Of a stretch of DNA of 48,848 nucleotides, positions 1 through 10,888 are shown in pieces (position 1 is the stretch's first letter; the number at the start of each line of letters is the position of its first letter). The stretch covers positions 1-48,848 of the forward strand of contig DASXNK010000087.1 of assembly GCA_036495095.1 (NCBI GenBank), written 5' to 3'. Under the pieces are notes generated by a model. That model did no database searches, was not told the origin of the DNA, and worked only from the letters and a program-made list of their open reading frames with translations. The translations under genes were made by a program, and so were the position numbers. The DNA is from Candidatus Dormiibacterota bacterium (lineage in GTDB: Bacteria > Chloroflexota > Dormibacteria > Aeolococcales > Aeolococcaceae).

Positions 1-941
1 CCCGCCGCGACGCCGAGGATCATGGCGCTGAAGCCGGAGATCCACCCCGCGCCCGGGGTGATCGCCACCAGGCCGGCGATCATGCCGTTGATCATGCCGG
101 TGGTCGACGGCTTGCCGGTGCGGACGATGTCGAGGATCATCCAGGTCAGCAGCGCCATGGCGGTGCAGACGTGGGTGTTGAGGATCGCCGCGGCGGCGTC
201 GGCGTTGGCGAAGTAGGGATCGCCACCGTTGAAGCCCGACCAGCCCAGCCAGAGAAGGCCACCGCCGGCGACGGCCATCATCAGGTTGTTCGGCGTGCAG
301 TTCTGCCGGTCCTTCATCAGCCGAGGCCCGACCACCGCGGCCGCGGTGAAGCCCGAGACCGCCGCGGCGACGTGGATGACGTAGCCGCCCGAATAGTCGA
401 GGGCGCCGAGCTGGGCGAGCCAGCCACCGCCCCAGATCATGAAGGCGCCGACGCTGTAGACGCAGGTGATCCAGAGGGGGACGAAGATCATCCACGCCTT
501 GAAGCTCATCCGGCCGAGCACCGCGCCGGCGAGGATGATCACGGTGATCGCCGCGAAGACGAACTGGAAGTAGACCAGCGTCGAGCCGGGGAAGTGCAGG
601 TCGGGGATCAGCCCCGACAGCAGCGGGATCGCCGCCTGGTGCAGCTGGTCACCCGCGCCCAGCACGGGATGGGGCACGCCGACCAGGTTGCGGAAGAAGT
701 TCGGGCCGCCTCCGCCCACGGGGGCGCCGAAGCTCATGTTGTAGGCGAAGAGGGTCCAGACCACGAGCGTCATCGCGAACGCGTAGACGACCATCAGCGC
801 AGAGTTGACCGCCCACTTCCGCTTGACGATGCCTCCATAGAGGATCGCCAGGCCTGGGATGCTCATGATCCCGACGAGCGTCGCCGAGATCAGCTGCCAG
901 GCGTTGTCGCCGGGCACCAGCCAGTTTGGACTCGGTGTCAT
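1..941 (-). CDS. amt: Ammonium transporter (Amt family), 3' part outside window
   Basis: Polytopic channel that conducts NH3/NH4+ across the cytoplasmic membrane. About 313 residues are visible; the C-terminus lies beyond the left edge. After a short N-terminus the helix SIPGLAILYGG is typical of Amt. The segment LDYSGGYVIHVAAA carries the conserved Asp and the first pore His. WLGWSGFNGGDPY and GKPSTTGMINGMIAGLVAI are family signatures. The second pore His should lie outside the window. The ATG at 941 is preceded on the minus strand by a purine-rich GGGGGAAGG Shine-Dalgarno. No GlnK/PII gene is visible; it would have to lie downstream, off the left edge. The family assignment is secure. Confidence 0.95.
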   Translation of the reverse strand, partial: MTPSPNWLVPGDNAWQLISATLVGIMSIPGLAILYGGIVKRKWAVNSALMVVYAFAMTLVVWTLFAYNMSFGAPVGGGGPNFFRNLVGVPHPVLGAGDQLHQAAIPLLSGLIPDLHFPGSTLVYFQFVFAAITVIILAGAVLGRMSFKAWMIFVPLWITCVYSVGAFMIWGGGWLAQLGALDYSGGYVIHVAAAVSGFTAAAVVGPRLMKDRQNCTPNNLMMAVAGGGLLWLGWSGFNGGDPYFANADAAAAILNTHVCTAMALLTWMILDIVRTGKPSTTGMINGMIAGLVAITPGAGWISGFSAMILGVAA

Positions 942-978
942 GCCTTCCCCCTCTTACTGTGCCGGCCCACCCGGCCTG

Positions 979-1007
979 TACACAGATACGGCCGAAGCCC
1001 GGGTCAA
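979..1007 (-). promoter_or_regulatory. Candidate promoter of the ammonium transporter gene
   Basis: On the minus strand TTGACC (1007-1002) is followed after 17 nt by TGTGTA (984-979), a strong -35 with a mediocre -10, about 38 nt before the start codon. I found no convincing sigma-54 or GlnR site. The assignment rests on hexamer similarity and spacing only. Confidence 0.4.
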
Positions 1008-1128
1008 ATCACTGTGCGGGTCACCTCAAATTGGGACAGGGGGGCTCATGCGGATCGCACAAGCCATACGGTGCGCGCTGCCCAAACGCCCGGATGAAGG
1101 CGGCATCCAGGGAGGGCGCGGCGCCCCA

Positions 1129-3540
1129 TCAGCCGGTGTTCTGAACCCCGGCGGCGATCCCGTTGATGGTCCCGTGCACCAGCCGGAGCAGGGCGTCGCT
1201 GCCCTCGCGGCGCCATCCCTCGAGGAGCAGGACCTGCAGCTCGTGGAGCGGACGCAGCGCCCGGCCGCGGGCGGCGAGGCGGCCGCGCAGGTCGGGCTGG
1301 TGGTCGAGCAGGCCCTGGCCGCCGCGCACCGCGAGCAGCGCCTCGGCGCAGCGGTCGTACTCCTCCCGCAGCCGCGGCAGCCAGCGGTCGGCGCCGGCGC
1401 CGCGGGCCAGGCCGGCGTACAGGGCGCCGACCTCCCAGTCGGTCTTGAACACGACCATCTCGAGGTTGTCGACGGTGGAGCGGAACCAGGTCGACTCGCG
1501 GTAGAGCGCCCGTGCCGCCTCCAGCCGGCGGGGGTCGTCGGTGAGCATGCCCAGGCCGCTTCCCGCCCCGAACCACACCGACGCGACCACCCTCGCCTGC
1601 GCCCACGAGAAGTGCCAGGGGATCGCCCGCAGCGCTCGGGGCAGGGGGTCGGTGGTGCGCCGGGCGGGGCGCGAGCCGATCGCCAGCCGCTCGATGGCGT
1701 CGATGGGGGTGAAGGCGCGGTGGAAGATCGCCATCCCGGGGTCGCCGTACCACTCCTCGTAGACGGCGCGGCTGCGTGCGTTGACCTCCTTGAGCCAGTC
1801 GGGCATCCACGCCGGGTCACCGCCGCCGGTGGCGCTGCTGGCGAGGGCGAGCAGGGTCTCGGCGAGGTGGCCGGCGCCCACCACCGGGTCGTCGAAGCGC
1901 AGGGAGATCGACTCGCCCTGCTCGGTCCAGCGCAGCCGCCCGTCGAGGGTCCGCGACGGCTGGGCGAGCACCGCCTCGCCGGTGGGCCCGCCGCCGCGGG
2001 CGACGGTGCTGCCGCGGCCGTGGAAGATGAAGGGGCGAGCGCCGTGCGCCTCGCACGCCGCCGCCACCTCGCGATGGGCGCGCCGCAGTGCCAGGGCGCC
2101 GCTGAGGTAGCCGCTGGCCTTGGTGGTGTCCGAGTAGCCGAGGAGGACCTCCTGCTGCCCGTCGTGGCAGCCGAGACTCGCCACGTACTCGGGGAGCGCG
2201 AACATCGTCCGCAGGGTCTGGCCGCAGGCGTGGAGCGCCTCCTCGTCCTCGAAGAGCGGCGAGATGCGGATCCGTTCGTCGAGCGGCGCGTGGCTGCGCA
2301 GCAGCCAGAGCGCGACCACCATCTCGGACGGGCCGCTGCAGCCGCTCAGCACCAGCGAGCCGCCGAGATCGGGGTTGCGGCGGAGGAAGTCGGCCCAGAC
2401 CACGAGGCTGTCGAGCAGCTGGTCCTCGGAACCGCTGTCGGCGGTGGGCGGTCCGGAGGCGCTCAGCTCGGCGAGGAGCGCGGCGGGGTCGCCCCACAGC
2501 CGTTTCGCCCGTGGGGTCGCCGAGCCGGCGAGGGCGCGGAGCACCGAGCAGTGGGTGCGCACGTCGAGGTCGAGGAGGTGGAGGCCGGCCAGCCGGCACC
2601 AGGCCCGCCAGCGGCCGAGCACCGGCTCGACCAGGTGACCGGCGCCGTTCCGTTCCATCTCCCCGGCGATCCGCTCGATGTCGGTGGCGAGGTCGGCCCG
2701 GCTGCGATAGGTGGTGGGCGACCCGGTGCCGACCCGCTCGGCCACCACCTCGGCGAGCAGCCGGAGCGCCTCGCCGACGAACCGCCGCCCGGCGCGGTCG
2801 CCGGCGTGGATGCGCAGCCAGCGCCGGGTGCGGGGCTCGAGGTCGTCGAGGCTCAGCGGCAGGGTGAGCTCGTCCACCGCCCGCAGGGCGAAGTCGCGAT
2901 GGCGGGCACGGGCCATCTCGCCGGCGCCGCGCAGCGCCGCCTGGAGGTCGGCGGCGGTGCAGAAGGGATTGCCGTCCTGGTCTCCCCCGATCCAGCTGCC
3001 CAGGCGCAGCCGGGCGGGCATGGCGGCGGTCGCCCGCGGCTGGGCCAGGTGCTCCACGGTGATCGCCGCCTCGGCGAGCGGCCCGCGCAGGAAGGTCTCG
3101 ACGAACCTGACCTCGTCGGCGACGGTGACCGTGGAGTGGCGCACGCTGTCGGTGCGCCAGAGCATCTCGACGGCGACCTCGAGGTCGGCCTCGGCCGCGG
3201 CCGGAGGGCTGTCCCCGAGCAGCCGCTCGAGGGCGGCGCGCACCTGCTCGAGCCGCCGGCGCAGCGCCAGCCGCCTCGCCTCGGTGGGGTGGGCGGTGAG
3301 CACCGGCTGGGCCACCACGCCGGCGAAGATGGCCGGGTCGCTGGCGCGGAGCGCCTCGAGCGCGCCGCCCGAGCGGACGAGCTCGCGGCTCTGCTCCACC
3401 AGCTCGCCGAGGTTGGTGAGGTGGAGGGCGGTGCTGGCGGTGCGCACATCCAGGGCCACCGGCTCGGTCGAGCCGTCGACGCTGACGCGGTCGACGACCC
3501 GCCTGAGGGTCTGCAGCAGGATGCCGACGGGACTCGACAC
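1129..3540 (-). CDS. ppc: Phosphoenolpyruvate carboxylase
   Basis: Cytosolic enzyme that carboxylates PEP with bicarbonate to oxaloacetate, refilling the TCA cycle. The protein has 803 residues, somewhat short for a family often near 880-930. Motifs in order: LTAHPTEARR near residue 80 with the catalytic His, LGYSDTTKASG near 465, the glycine/arginine loop FHGRGSTVARGGG near 500, LAIGSRPARR, LRAIPWHFSWAQ, and the conserved C-terminal end GIAAGVQNTG. The start is GTG at 3540; TAGAGT lies 6 nt upstream with no Shine-Dalgarno, which suggests a leaderless mRNA. It is divergent from malic enzyme with 55 bp between the start codons. Clear family member. Confidence 0.97.
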   Translation of the reverse strand: MSSPVGILLQTLRRVVDRVSVDGSTEPVALDVRTASTALHLTNLGELVEQSRELVRSGGALEALRASDPAIFAGVVAQPVLTAHPTEARRLALRRRLEQVRAALERLLGDSPPAAAEADLEVAVEMLWRTDSVRHSTVTVADEVRFVETFLRGPLAEAAITVEHLAQPRATAAMPARLRLGSWIGGDQDGNPFCTAADLQAALRGAGEMARARHRDFALRAVDELTLPLSLDDLEPRTRRWLRIHAGDRAGRRFVGEALRLLAEVVAERVGTGSPTTYRSRADLATDIERIAGEMERNGAGHLVEPVLGRWRAWCRLAGLHLLDLDVRTHCSVLRALAGSATPRAKRLWGDPAALLAELSASGPPTADSGSEDQLLDSLVVWADFLRRNPDLGGSLVLSGCSGPSEMVVALWLLRSHAPLDERIRISPLFEDEEALHACGQTLRTMFALPEYVASLGCHDGQQEVLLGYSDTTKASGYLSGALALRRAHREVAAACEAHGARPFIFHGRGSTVARGGGPTGEAVLAQPSRTLDGRLRWTEQGESISLRFDDPVVGAGHLAETLLALASSATGGGDPAWMPDWLKEVNARSRAVYEEWYGDPGMAIFHRAFTPIDAIERLAIGSRPARRTTDPLPRALRAIPWHFSWAQARVVASVWFGAGSGLGMLTDDPRRLEAARALYRESTWFRSTVDNLEMVVFKTDWEVGALYAGLARGAGADRWLPRLREEYDRCAEALLAVRGGQGLLDHQPDLRGRLAARGRALRPLHELQVLLLEGWRREGSDALLRLVHGTINGIAAGVQNTG

Positions 3541-3546
3541 GCCGCC

Positions 3547-3552
3547 ACTCTA
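3547..3552 (-). promoter_or_regulatory. -10 element of ppc, leaderless arrangement
   Basis: TAGAGT on the minus strand sits 6 nt before the GTG start of PEP carboxylase, so transcription would begin at or next to the start codon. TTGTCG lies 15 nt upstream as a weak -35. On the plus strand the same intergenic region carries GACAAT (3569-3574), a candidate -10 for malic enzyme. Confidence 0.5.
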
Positions 3553-3595
3553 CCCGGTGCCGTTTCTCGACAATGAGCGGCCAGGAGGTCTCGAG

Positions 3596-5314
3596 GTGCA
3601 ACGCAGCTTCCGTCTCACCGCCGAGGGCGCCTGGGAGACCACCGACCGCGGCGCGGAGGTGCTCCAGACCCCCGCCCTCAACAAGGGGGTCGCCTTCACC
3701 GAGGAGGAGCGGCACGCGCTCGGCCTGGTGGGGCTGCTGCCCCCCGGGGTGCTCACCCTCGAGGAGCAGGCGAGGCGGGCCTACCGCCAGTACCGCGCCC
3801 AGCCGACCGCGCTGGGCGGCTACGTCTATCTCAAGCTCCTCCACGACCGCAACGAGACCCTCTACTACCGGCTGCTCACCGACCACCTCCACGAGATGCT
3901 GCCGGTGATCTACACGCCCACGGTCGGCGAGGCCATCCGGCACTACAGCGACGAGTTCCGCCGGCCGCGCGGCGTCTACCTCTCCATCGACAATCCCGAC
4001 GAGATCCAGACCGCGTTCGCCAACTTCCGGGTGGCCGGCGGTGACGTCGACCTGGTGGTCGCCACCGACGGCGAGGCCATCCTCGGCATCGGCGACTGGG
4101 GCGTCGGCGGCATCGACATCGCCGTCGGCAAGCTCGCCGTCTACACCGCGGCGGCGGGCATCGACCCCTCCCGCGTGATCCCGGTGATGCTCGACGCGGG
4201 CACCGACAACCAGGCGCTGCTCGACGACCCCTTCTACGTGGGCAATCGCCATCCGCGGGTGCGCGGCCGGCGCTACGACGACTTCATCGACGCCTACGTT
4301 GCTGCCGTCACCGGCCGTTTCCCGGGGGTGCTGCTGCACTGGGAGGACCTCGGCCCGGGCAATGCGCGCCGCATCCTCGAACGCCACCGGGAGCGCATCT
4401 GCACCTTCAACGACGACATGCAGGGCACCGGCGCGACGGTGCTCGCGGCGGTGCTCTCCGGCACCCGCGCGGGCGGCCTGCCCCTGGCCGGCAACCGCAT
4501 CGTGGTGTTCGGCGCGGGCACCGCGGGGTGCGGCATCGCCGACCAGCTCCGCGACGCGATGGTGGCCGGGGGGATGTCGCGCGAGCAGGCGACCCGGCGC
4601 TTCTGGTGCATCGACCGTCCCGGCCTGCTCACCGACGACCTCGGCGGCCTGCGCGACTTCCAGCAGCCCTACGCGCGGCCGGCCGGCGAGGTCGATGGCT
4701 GGGCGCGCGACGGCGCCCTCGGCGGCATCGCCCTCGAGGAGGTGGTCCGCCGGGTGCGGCCCACCGTGCTCATCGGCACCTCGGCGGTGGCCGGGGCCTT
4801 CACCGAGGAGGCGGTGCGCGAGATGGCCCGCCACACCCCGCGGCCGATCATCCTGCCTCTCTCGAACCCGACCGAGCTCGCCGAGGCGGCGCCCGGCGAC
4901 CTGCTCGCCTGGAGTGACGGTCGCGCCCTGGTGGCCACCGGCGGCCCCGCCGAGCCGGTCACCCACGACCGGGTCACCCACATCGTCGCCCAGGCGAACA
5001 ACGCGCTGCTCTTCCCCGGCCTCGGCCTCGGCGCGATCGTGTCCCGAGCCGGGCGGGTCACCGACGGGATGCTCGCCGCCGCCGCCGCCGCGGTCGCCGC
5101 CGAGGTCGACGCCTCCGGGCCGGGGGCGGCGCTGCTCCCCCTGCTCGACGCGGTGCGCGAGGTCTCGGTGGCGGTGGCCTGCGCGGTGGCGCGGGCGGCG
5201 GAGGCGGAGGGGGTCGCCGGCGCCCCGCGCGGCGACGCCGTCGAGGCGGGGGTGCGCGCGGCGATGTGGCGCCCCGCCTACCGCCCGGTGCGGCCCTGGC
5301 CGGCGGCCCGCTGA
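3596..5314 (+). CDS. NAD(P)-dependent malic enzyme
   Basis: Oxidative decarboxylation of malate to pyruvate and CO2 in the cytosol. It has 572 residues, close to the length of E. coli MaeA. An open frame continues upstream, but the GTG at 3596 is chosen because AGGAGGT (3583-3589) ends 6 nt before it. Motifs: LPVIYTPTVGEA near residue 102, the signature ATDGEAILGIGDWGVGG near 156 followed by AVGKLAVYTAAAG, the metal-site motif FNDDMQGTGAT near 271 (usually FNDDIQGT), the Rossmann motif VFGAGTAGCG near 304, and LPLSNPTE. It is divergent from PEP carboxylase; together they form a PEP-oxaloacetate-malate-pyruvate node. Cofactor preference cannot be read with confidence. Confidence 0.95.
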   Translation: MQRSFRLTAEGAWETTDRGAEVLQTPALNKGVAFTEEERHALGLVGLLPPGVLTLEEQARRAYRQYRAQPTALGGYVYLKLLHDRNETLYYRLLTDHLHEMLPVIYTPTVGEAIRHYSDEFRRPRGVYLSIDNPDEIQTAFANFRVAGGDVDLVVATDGEAILGIGDWGVGGIDIAVGKLAVYTAAAGIDPSRVIPVMLDAGTDNQALLDDPFYVGNRHPRVRGRRYDDFIDAYVAAVTGRFPGVLLHWEDLGPGNARRILERHRERICTFNDDMQGTGATVLAAVLSGTRAGGLPLAGNRIVVFGAGTAGCGIADQLRDAMVAGGMSREQATRRFWCIDRPGLLTDDLGGLRDFQQPYARPAGEVDGWARDGALGGIALEEVVRRVRPTVLIGTSAVAGAFTEEAVREMARHTPRPIILPLSNPTELAEAAPGDLLAWSDGRALVATGGPAEPVTHDRVTHIVAQANNALLFPGLGLGAIVSRAGRVTDGMLAAAAAAVAAEVDASGPGAALLPLLDAVREVSVAVACAVARAAEAEGVAGAPRGDAVEAGVRAAMWRPAYRPVRPWPAAR

Positions 5315-5321
5315 GCGGGCG

Positions 5322-6491
5322 TCAGGCGGCCGCGGCGGGCAGGCTGAAGGCGAAGCTGGCCCCGCTCCCCGGCGCGCCGTCCTCGAGCCAGACCCGGCCG
5401 GCGTGGGCCTCGACCAGGCCGCGGACGATGGCGAGGCCGAGCCCCGCCCCTCCCCCGCCCGCCGCGGCCTCCCCGGCGCCGCGGGCGAAGCGGGTGAAGA
5501 GCCGCTCGCGCAGCTCCTCGGGCACCCCGGGGCCGCGGTCGACCACCCGGACCACGATCATCGAGCGCACGCCGCGCACCGCGCGGACCGTGATCGGGCT
5601 GCCCGGCGGCGCGGCCCGGTCGGCGTTGCGGAGGAGGTTGTCGAGAACCTGCCCCAGCCGGTCCCAGTCCGCGACCACCTGGAGCCCGGCCGCGGCCTCC
5701 CACTCCACCGGGCGCGACGGCGAGCCGACGTGGAGGCGGTCGACCGCGGCCTCCACGGCGTCGGCGAGCTCGAGCGGCTCGAGGCGCAGCTCCACCGCGC
5801 TGCCCTCGATCCGCGCCATGTCGAGCATGTCCCCGACCAGACGGTTCAGCCGCCGGGCCTCGGTGGAGATGCTCTCCACCTCGTCGCGCAGCCCGGCGTC
5901 GAGGCCGGGATGGGCGAGCAGGCCGGTGCTGTTGGTGAGGATGCTGCCGAGCGGGGTGCGCAGCTCGTGGGAGACGTTGGCGAGGAAGTCGCGGCGCACC
6001 CGGTCGCTCTCCTCGAGGACGCGCACCTGCTGCTCGGTCCGCGCCAGCCGGACCGCCACCGCCGCCGCCTCGGCCTGCTCGCGGTTCAGCCGGGCCAGCT
6101 CCTCATTGGCGCGACGGACCTGCTGGGTCAGTGCCTCCGCCGCCAGCTGGGAGCGCCGCCGCCGCGAGCCCACGCCCCCCACCAGCCCGGCGGCGCCGAA
6201 GAAGACCGCGAGGTAGACCAGGTCCTGCTCGCCGCCGATGGTCAGGGTGTGGAGCGGCGGGATGAAGAACCAGTCGACGAGCAGGAAGCTGGTGGCGGCG
6301 GCGAGGAGCGCCGGTCCCAGGCCGCGGCCGACCCCCAGGAGCGCGACCAGCCCCAGGTACAGGAAGACGTAGTCCCGGTGCGGCGCCGCCCCCACCGGCA
6401 CCAGCACGGCGGTGAGCGCCAGCGGTCCGACCACGGCCGCGGCCGCCCCGGCGGCGCCGCCGAGGTGGCTGGAGGTGGCGGCCGAGCCCAT
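5322..6491 (-). CDS. KdpD-like membrane sensor histidine kinase, orphan
   Basis: The protein has 389 residues. About the first 110 form four hydrophobic segments resembling the KdpD membrane domain (DUF4118), including the segment LLVDWFFIPPLHTL. A coiled coil with EELARLNREQAEA follows, then the HisKA box FLANVSHELRTPL with the phospho-His near residue 175, and an HATPase domain with NLLRNADRAA and GAGLGLAIVRGLVEAH. No response regulator adjoins it and the KdpD universal-stress input domain is absent, so the signal is unknown. The start ATG at 6491 has GACAAT 6 nt upstream and no Shine-Dalgarno, again a leaderless pattern. Its 3' end faces malic enzyme with a 7-bp gap. Confidence 0.9.
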   Translation of the reverse strand: MGSAATSSHLGGAAGAAAAVVGPLALTAVLVPVGAAPHRDYVFLYLGLVALLGVGRGLGPALLAAATSFLLVDWFFIPPLHTLTIGGEQDLVYLAVFFGAAGLVGGVGSRRRRSQLAAEALTQQVRRANEELARLNREQAEAAAVAVRLARTEQQVRVLEESDRVRRDFLANVSHELRTPLGSILTNSTGLLAHPGLDAGLRDEVESISTEARRLNRLVGDMLDMARIEGSAVELRLEPLELADAVEAAVDRLHVGSPSRPVEWEAAAGLQVVADWDRLGQVLDNLLRNADRAAPPGSPITVRAVRGVRSMIVVRVVDRGPGVPEELRERLFTRFARGAGEAAAGGGGAGLGLAIVRGLVEAHAGRVWLEDGAPGSGASFAFSLPAAAA

Positions 6492-6563
6492 GCCCGCATT
6501 GTCCCGAGAAGGGCGCGGCCCCCGCCCGGGAGGCCTCGAGGGGCGTTGCTAGCATGTCGGCAC

Positions 6564-7997
6564 ATGAAGGGCTCCCGGCTCGTCCGCGACCTCGGACTGC
6601 AGGTGGGCGCCCGCCAGGTCCTCGACCGGCCCGCCGACCTCGCCGCCTACGGATACGACGCCTTCGGCGCGTCCGGCGAGCGCCACCTCCCCGACGCCGT
6701 GGTCTTCCCCGGCTCGACGGCCGAGGTCTCCGCGGCCGTCCAGGTGTGCGCCGACCACGGGGTCGCGGTGGTCCCCCGCGGCGCCGGCACCGGCTACTCG
6801 GGCGGCGCCGTGCCCCGGTCCGGCGGGGTGGTGATCAGCCTCACCCGGATGAGCGCGGTGCTCGGCCTCGAGCCCGAGGCGATGCGGATGCACGCCGAGG
6901 CGGGGATGGTCACCGGCGCGATCCACCGCCGCGCCCTGGGCTGCGGCCTCTACTACCCGCCCGACCCCGGCTCATCCTCCACCTGCACCGTCGGCGGCAA
7001 CGTCGCCTGCAACGCCGCCGGCCCCCACACCCTGCGCTACGGCACCACCGCCGACTACCTGGTCGGCGCCACCGTGGTCCTCGCCGACGGCCGGGTCGCC
7101 CACCTCGGCGAGGGCGGCGACGGCGGCGTCGACCTGCTCCGCATGGTCTGCGGCTCGGAGGGCACGCTGGGCATCGTCACCGAGGTGCTGCTCCGCCTCC
7201 TGCGCGCACCGGCGGCGCGGTCGACGGTGGCCGCCGGCTTCGCCGGCATGGAGGACGCCGCCACCGCGGTGGCCGCGCTCAGCGCCGCCGGCCTGGTCCC
7301 CGCCGCCGTCGAGTTCCTCGACTCGGCGGCCCTGCAGGCGGTGGCACGCACCGGCGTCGACGCCTACGCCCCCGACGCCGGCGCCCTCCTGCTGGTCGAG
7401 CTCGAGGGCGACCCCGGCAGCGTCGACGCCGAGCTGGACGCCGCCATGACCGCGATCGCCGCGGGCTCGCCGGCAGCGGTCGAGATGGCCGCCGACCCCG
7501 CCGGCCAGCGGCGGCTCTGGGCGGCGCGCAGGGCGATCAGCGCGGCGGTGGCCACGGTGATGATCGGCAAGGTGAACGAGGACGTGGTGGTGCCCCGCGA
7601 CCGCATCGCCGAGCTGGTCGCCCGGGTGCGCCGCCTCGGCGCCGAGCACTCGGTGCCGGTGGTGAACTTCGGTCACCTCGGCGACGGCAACCTCCACGCC
7701 ACCTTCCTCATCGACCCCCGCCTCCCCGGCGACCGCGCCCGTGGCGACGCCGCCGCCGCCGGCCTCTTCGACACCGTGCTCGACATGGGAGGAGCGATCA
7801 CCGGCGAGCACGGCGTCGGCGCCTCGAAGCTCCCGTACGTGGAGCGACAGCTCGGGCCCGGAAGCGTGGCGCTGATGCGCCGGATCAAGGCCAGCCTCGA
7901 CCCGGCCGGATTGATGAACCCCGGGATCAAGGTGCCGCCTCGCAATGGCGGCTCCGCGACTCAGGGCTCGAGGACCGCCGCGAGCGACGCCCCGTAG
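6564..7997 (+). CDS. FAD-binding oxidase, glycolate oxidase subunit GlcD type
   Basis: Flavoprotein of the GlcD/D-lactate dehydrogenase family, 477 residues, oxidising a 2-hydroxy acid. The PCMH-type FAD domain shows PRGAGTGYSGGAVP near residue 70, PPDPGSSSTCTVGGNVACNAGGP-like FAD loops near 132, and GSEGTLGIVTE. The C-terminal domain has FGHLGDGNLH near 370 and GEHGVG near 413, the usual metal/substrate site. It ends with LMNPGIK plus about 20 extra residues that overlap the convergent gene by 37 bp. ATG at 6564 is preceded by TAGCAT (6550-6555), 8 nt before the start, with no Shine-Dalgarno. No GlcE or GlcF partner is present, so the true substrate (glycolate, D-lactate or other) is open. 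Confidence 0.92.
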   Translation: MKGSRLVRDLGLQVGARQVLDRPADLAAYGYDAFGASGERHLPDAVVFPGSTAEVSAAVQVCADHGVAVVPRGAGTGYSGGAVPRSGGVVISLTRMSAVLGLEPEAMRMHAEAGMVTGAIHRRALGCGLYYPPDPGSSSTCTVGGNVACNAAGPHTLRYGTTADYLVGATVVLADGRVAHLGEGGDGGVDLLRMVCGSEGTLGIVTEVLLRLLRAPAARSTVAAGFAGMEDAATAVAALSAAGLVPAAVEFLDSAALQAVARTGVDAYAPDAGALLLVELEGDPGSVDAELDAAMTAIAAGSPAAVEMAADPAGQRRLWAARRAISAAVATVMIGKVNEDVVVPRDRIAELVARVRRLGAEHSVPVVNFGHLGDGNLHATFLIDPRLPGDRARGDAAAAGLFDTVLDMGGAITGEHGVGASKLPYVERQLGPGSVALMRRIKASLDPAGLMNPGIKVPPRNGGSATQGSRTAASDAP

Positions 7998-8299
7998 TCG
8001 GTGTGCGTGATCACGTTCGCCAGGTCGCGGCCGTCGGGCTCGGCGTCCATGGCGGCCTCGTAGACGAAGGAGTAGACGTTGGCGAGGGTCCAGTCGCCGA
8101 AGCCGACCTCGGCGAGGGCCCGAGGGAGGTCGGGGTCGACGTTGCCCCGCTCCAGGGTCTCGGTGGCGGCCTGGTAGAGGGCGACGAGGATGCGCAGCTC
8201 GACCTCGTACTCCTCGATCAGCGCCTCGCGGGCCTTCTCGGCCCTGAGCTTCGCCAGGGTGCGGCGGAGCTGGCGGATCTCGATCTGGTACTCGTCCAC
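7961..8299 (-). CDS. Small helical/coiled-coil protein of unknown function
   Basis: A 112-residue protein. The frame extends further upstream, but the extension is low-complexity shadow of the VOC gene. GTG at 8299 gives a sensible N-terminus and lies 4 nt after the VOC stop codon. The first 35 residues are charged and helical (RQLRRTLAKLRAEKAREALIE), followed by a region with DPDLPRALAEVGFGDW. I do not recognise a family. Spacing implies co-transcription with the VOC gene. Its last 37 bp overlap the end of the convergent FAD oxidase gene. Confidence 0.6.
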   Translation of the reverse strand: MDEYQIEIRQLRRTLAKLRAEKAREALIEEYEVELRILVALYQAATETLERGNVDPDLPRALAEVGFGDWTLANVYSFVYEAAMDAEPDGRDLANVITHTDYGASLAAVLEP

Positions 8300-8303
8300 G
8301 GGA

Positions 8304-8690
8304 TCAGCGCCGCACCCTGCTGAGCAGCTCGACGAGGCCGCCGTCGGGGTCGAGGACGTAGGCGGTGCGCTCGCCCCAGTAGCGGTCGGCGGGGGCCTGG
8401 AAGCTGGGGGCGCCGGCGGCGACCGCAGCGGCGTGGGCGCTGTCGACGTCCTCCACCTCGAAGGCGAGCTCGATGGCGCCCGGCGGGCGGCCCAGCGACT
8501 CGTCCTCGACGCCGAGCACCGCGGCCATGGCGCCGCGCTCATAGAGGCCGAGGCGCACCGAGCCGCAGTCGAACTGCGCCCAGTGCTCGGTGCGCTTGGT
8601 GAGCGTCAGTCCGAGGACGCCGCCGTAGAAGTCGACGGCGGGCCCGAGCGAGCCGACGAAGCGGACCACGTAACCGAGCCGGGCAGCCAT
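8304..8690 (-). CDS. VOC (glyoxalase/bleomycin-resistance-like) protein
   Basis: A 128-residue single VOC domain with two beta-alpha-beta-beta-beta modules: LGYVVRFVGSLGPAVDFYGGVLGL at the N-terminus and TAYVLDPDGGLVELL at the C-terminus. The terminal Glu is a likely metal ligand. Members include dioxygenases, isomerases and fosfomycin or bleomycin resistance proteins, so substrate cannot be assigned. It is probably the first gene of a two-gene unit with the small helical protein 4 nt downstream. Confidence 0.85.
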   Translation of the reverse strand: MAARLGYVVRFVGSLGPAVDFYGGVLGLTLTKRTEHWAQFDCGSVRLGLYERGAMAAVLGVEDESLGRPPGAIELAFEVEDVDSAHAAAVAAGAPSFQAPADRYWGERTAYVLDPDGGLVELLSRVRR

Positions 8691-8715
8691 GCCACCGGTG
8701 TCCCGGGTCCCGCGG

Positions 8716-10767
<2,052 letters not shown>

Positions 10768-10823
10768 GGGCACCTCATCGGCATTGGCGACCACAGAGAG
10801 GCATGGCGGCCGCGAACCGGGGG

Positions 10824-10829
10824 ATTGTA
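10824..10829 (-). promoter_or_regulatory. -10 element of hppA
   Basis: TACAAT on the minus strand, about 57 nt upstream of the hppA ATG, leaving a leader of about 50 nt with a GAGG ribosome site. No clear -35 is seen. It shares the 121-bp divergent region with the CinA-like gene. Confidence 0.45.
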
Positions 10830-10888
10830 GCCGCTGGGCAACGCCGATCGCGCCGAGGCGTCCGGGCCCGCTGCTACCGTTCGGGGCG

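Noticed and set aside
942-1128. Sigma-54 or GlnR control of the ammonium transporter
   Set aside because: No TGGCAC-N5-TTGC pair and no convincing GTnAC/GAAAC boxes are found; the TTGACC-N17-TGTGTA pair explains the promoter better.
171-3576. Long plus-strand open frames across the ammonium transporter and PEP carboxylase genes
   Set aside because: They lie antisense to clearly conserved genes and their translations are Arg/Gly/Ala/Pro-rich, as expected from frames opposite high-GC codons.
4299-6563. Upstream extension of the FAD oxidase frame across malic enzyme and the sensor kinase
   Set aside because: The residues before 6564 are low-complexity and overlap two real genes; the family N-terminus begins at 6564.
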